A DNA stretch of 64,000 bases from Luzula sylvatica. Taxonomy: Eukaryota; Streptophyta; Magnoliopsida; Poales; Juncaceae. Every line of letters begins with the position of its first letter. The stretch's first letter is position 1. Shown here piece by piece: positions 63,476-64,000 of this stretch. A program made the position numbers and the translations under genes. The DNA is taken from positions 25,887,054-25,951,053 of the forward strand of contig OX326957.1 of NCBI GenBank assembly GCA_946800325.1. Reading direction: 5' to 3'. The notes beneath the pieces are model-generated. The model had not been told where the DNA came from, searched no databases, and saw only the letters and a list, made by a program, of their open reading frames with translations.

Positions 63476-64000
63476 GAAGTGTAACACAAGAAAAATACTA
63501 AATTTTCATGTCGTACTCAAAATACTCGATAATTCAAGACTAACACACAAAAATTTAAATTTTTTAAAAACTTTCTTAAAAATTCAAAAACTGAACTCTA
63601 ACACCTTCAAAAATTCAATTAAGATGTTTTTTTAAAACAATTAAAATTGAACTGTATCACGCACAAAATACTCAATTTTCATGGCATACTCAAAATACTC
63701 CATAATTGAAGACTAACACACACATATTTGATGTTTTTCAAAACACTCTTAAAAATGCAAAAACAGAAGTCTAACACCTTCAAAAAAATTCAATTAAGAT
63801 ACTTTTTTAAAAAAAAAAAATTTGAAGTGCATCACACGCAAAATACTCAATTTTGATTCCGTACGCAAAATACTCCAAAATTGAAGGCTAACACACACAA
63901 ATTTCAATTTTTTCAAAACCTTCTTAAAAATGCCAAAACAGAAGTCTAACACCTTCAAAAAATTCAATTAATATTTTTTTTCAAAAATGTCAAAATTGAA
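63476..64000 (+). repeat. Start of the next block 7 unit, cut by window end
   Basis: Monomers at 63476, 63648 and 63824 match those at 59457, 59632 and 59807 in order and in rare features: TCGAAGTGTAAC with AAATTCAAAAACTGAAC-like text, CTGTATCAC(G/A)CAC, and GAAGTGCATCACACGC with AATGCCAAAACAGAAG and CAATTAATATTTTTTTTC. The window ends inside this copy. Confidence 0.78.

Larger units (their letters stand above)
1..64000 (+). repeat. Uninterrupted ~175-bp satellite array
   Basis: The whole window is tandem copies of one AT-rich monomer. Successive starts of the opening motif (GAAGTGTAACAC or variants TAAGTGTAAAAC, CAAGTGTAACAC, TAAGGGTAAAAC) fall 171-177 bp apart, for example 1, 176, 353, 527, 703, 878, 1054, 1230. 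All copies point the same way. I saw no unique-sequence gap, transposon, gene or RNA anywhere, so no stretch longer than a monomer is left unexplained. Short open frames recur with the monomer and have the same low-complexity composition, so I do not call them genes. Array length, monomer size and higher-order structure are typical of eukaryotic centromeric or pericentromeric satellites; that location is inference. I do not recognise the family or host. Confidence 0.97.

Noticed and set aside
1..64000. CRISPR-like array of regular repeats
   Set aside because: Repeats are contiguous, about 175 bp long and have no unique spacers between them; variable parts are themselves diverged repeat sequence.
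1..64000. CENP-B box or similar known centromere protein motif
   Set aside because: The CENP-B box needs a GC-rich CGGG-type core; I saw none in these AT-rich monomers. A motif scan would be decisive.

Overview
The window is one uninterrupted eukaryotic-type satellite DNA array. From base 1 to base 64000 it consists of head-to-tail copies of an AT-rich monomer of about 175 bp (roughly 365 copies), all in the same orientation. I find no protein-coding gene, RNA gene, transposon, CRISPR array or unique-sequence gap. The open reading frames that exist are short (mostly 60-92 codons, longest 154), mostly on the minus strand, and repeat with the satellite. A hand count on one consensus monomer gives about 46% A, 31% T, 16% C and 7% G on the + strand. 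The host lineage cannot be read from the sequence. Monomer length and layout fit pericentromeric or centromeric heterochromatin of a plant or animal, but I do not recognise the family and no centromere function is shown.

The array is organised at four levels. (1) Each ~175-bp monomer is itself a diverged trimer of three ~58-60 bp subunits. Each subunit opens with a variant of GAAG-N-N-TAACAC and carries TCAATT about 21-23 bases in. (2) Monomers belong to distinguishable subtypes. (3) Subtypes are ordered into higher-order repeats (HORs), and each stretch of the window has its own HOR. (4) In the best-preserved block, two HOR versions (alpha and beta) alternate, giving a super-repeat of about 22 monomers.

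Layout: 1-14393, a 7-monomer HOR (~1,228 bp) with many shortened or chimeric copies to the left and four consecutive well-preserved copies at 7543-12448. 14394-20559, diverged monomers with a loose 9-monomer order. 20560-24220, a 9-monomer HOR in two copies, the second with three extra monomers. 24221-26636, disordered monomers with internal deletions. 26637-53195, an 11-monomer HOR (~1,922 bp) with 9-, 12- and 13-monomer variants, including three near-identical 2,269-bp copies at 31532-38338. 53196-59456, diverged relatives of that HOR with 2,419-bp and 4,515-bp periodicities. 59457-64000, one full copy of a ~4,019-bp, 23-monomer unit and the start of the next.

Notable items: the trimeric origin of the monomer; a modular design of the 11-monomer HOR (two trimers plus a run of dimers) that explains why copy lengths change mainly in two-monomer steps; the alpha/beta alternation; a 30-bp inverted copy of local satellite sequence at 13581-13610 that looks like a fold-back template switch; and a few monomers with deletions joining non-equivalent subunits. 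All coordinates and identities were worked out by eye, so boundaries may be off by a few bases.
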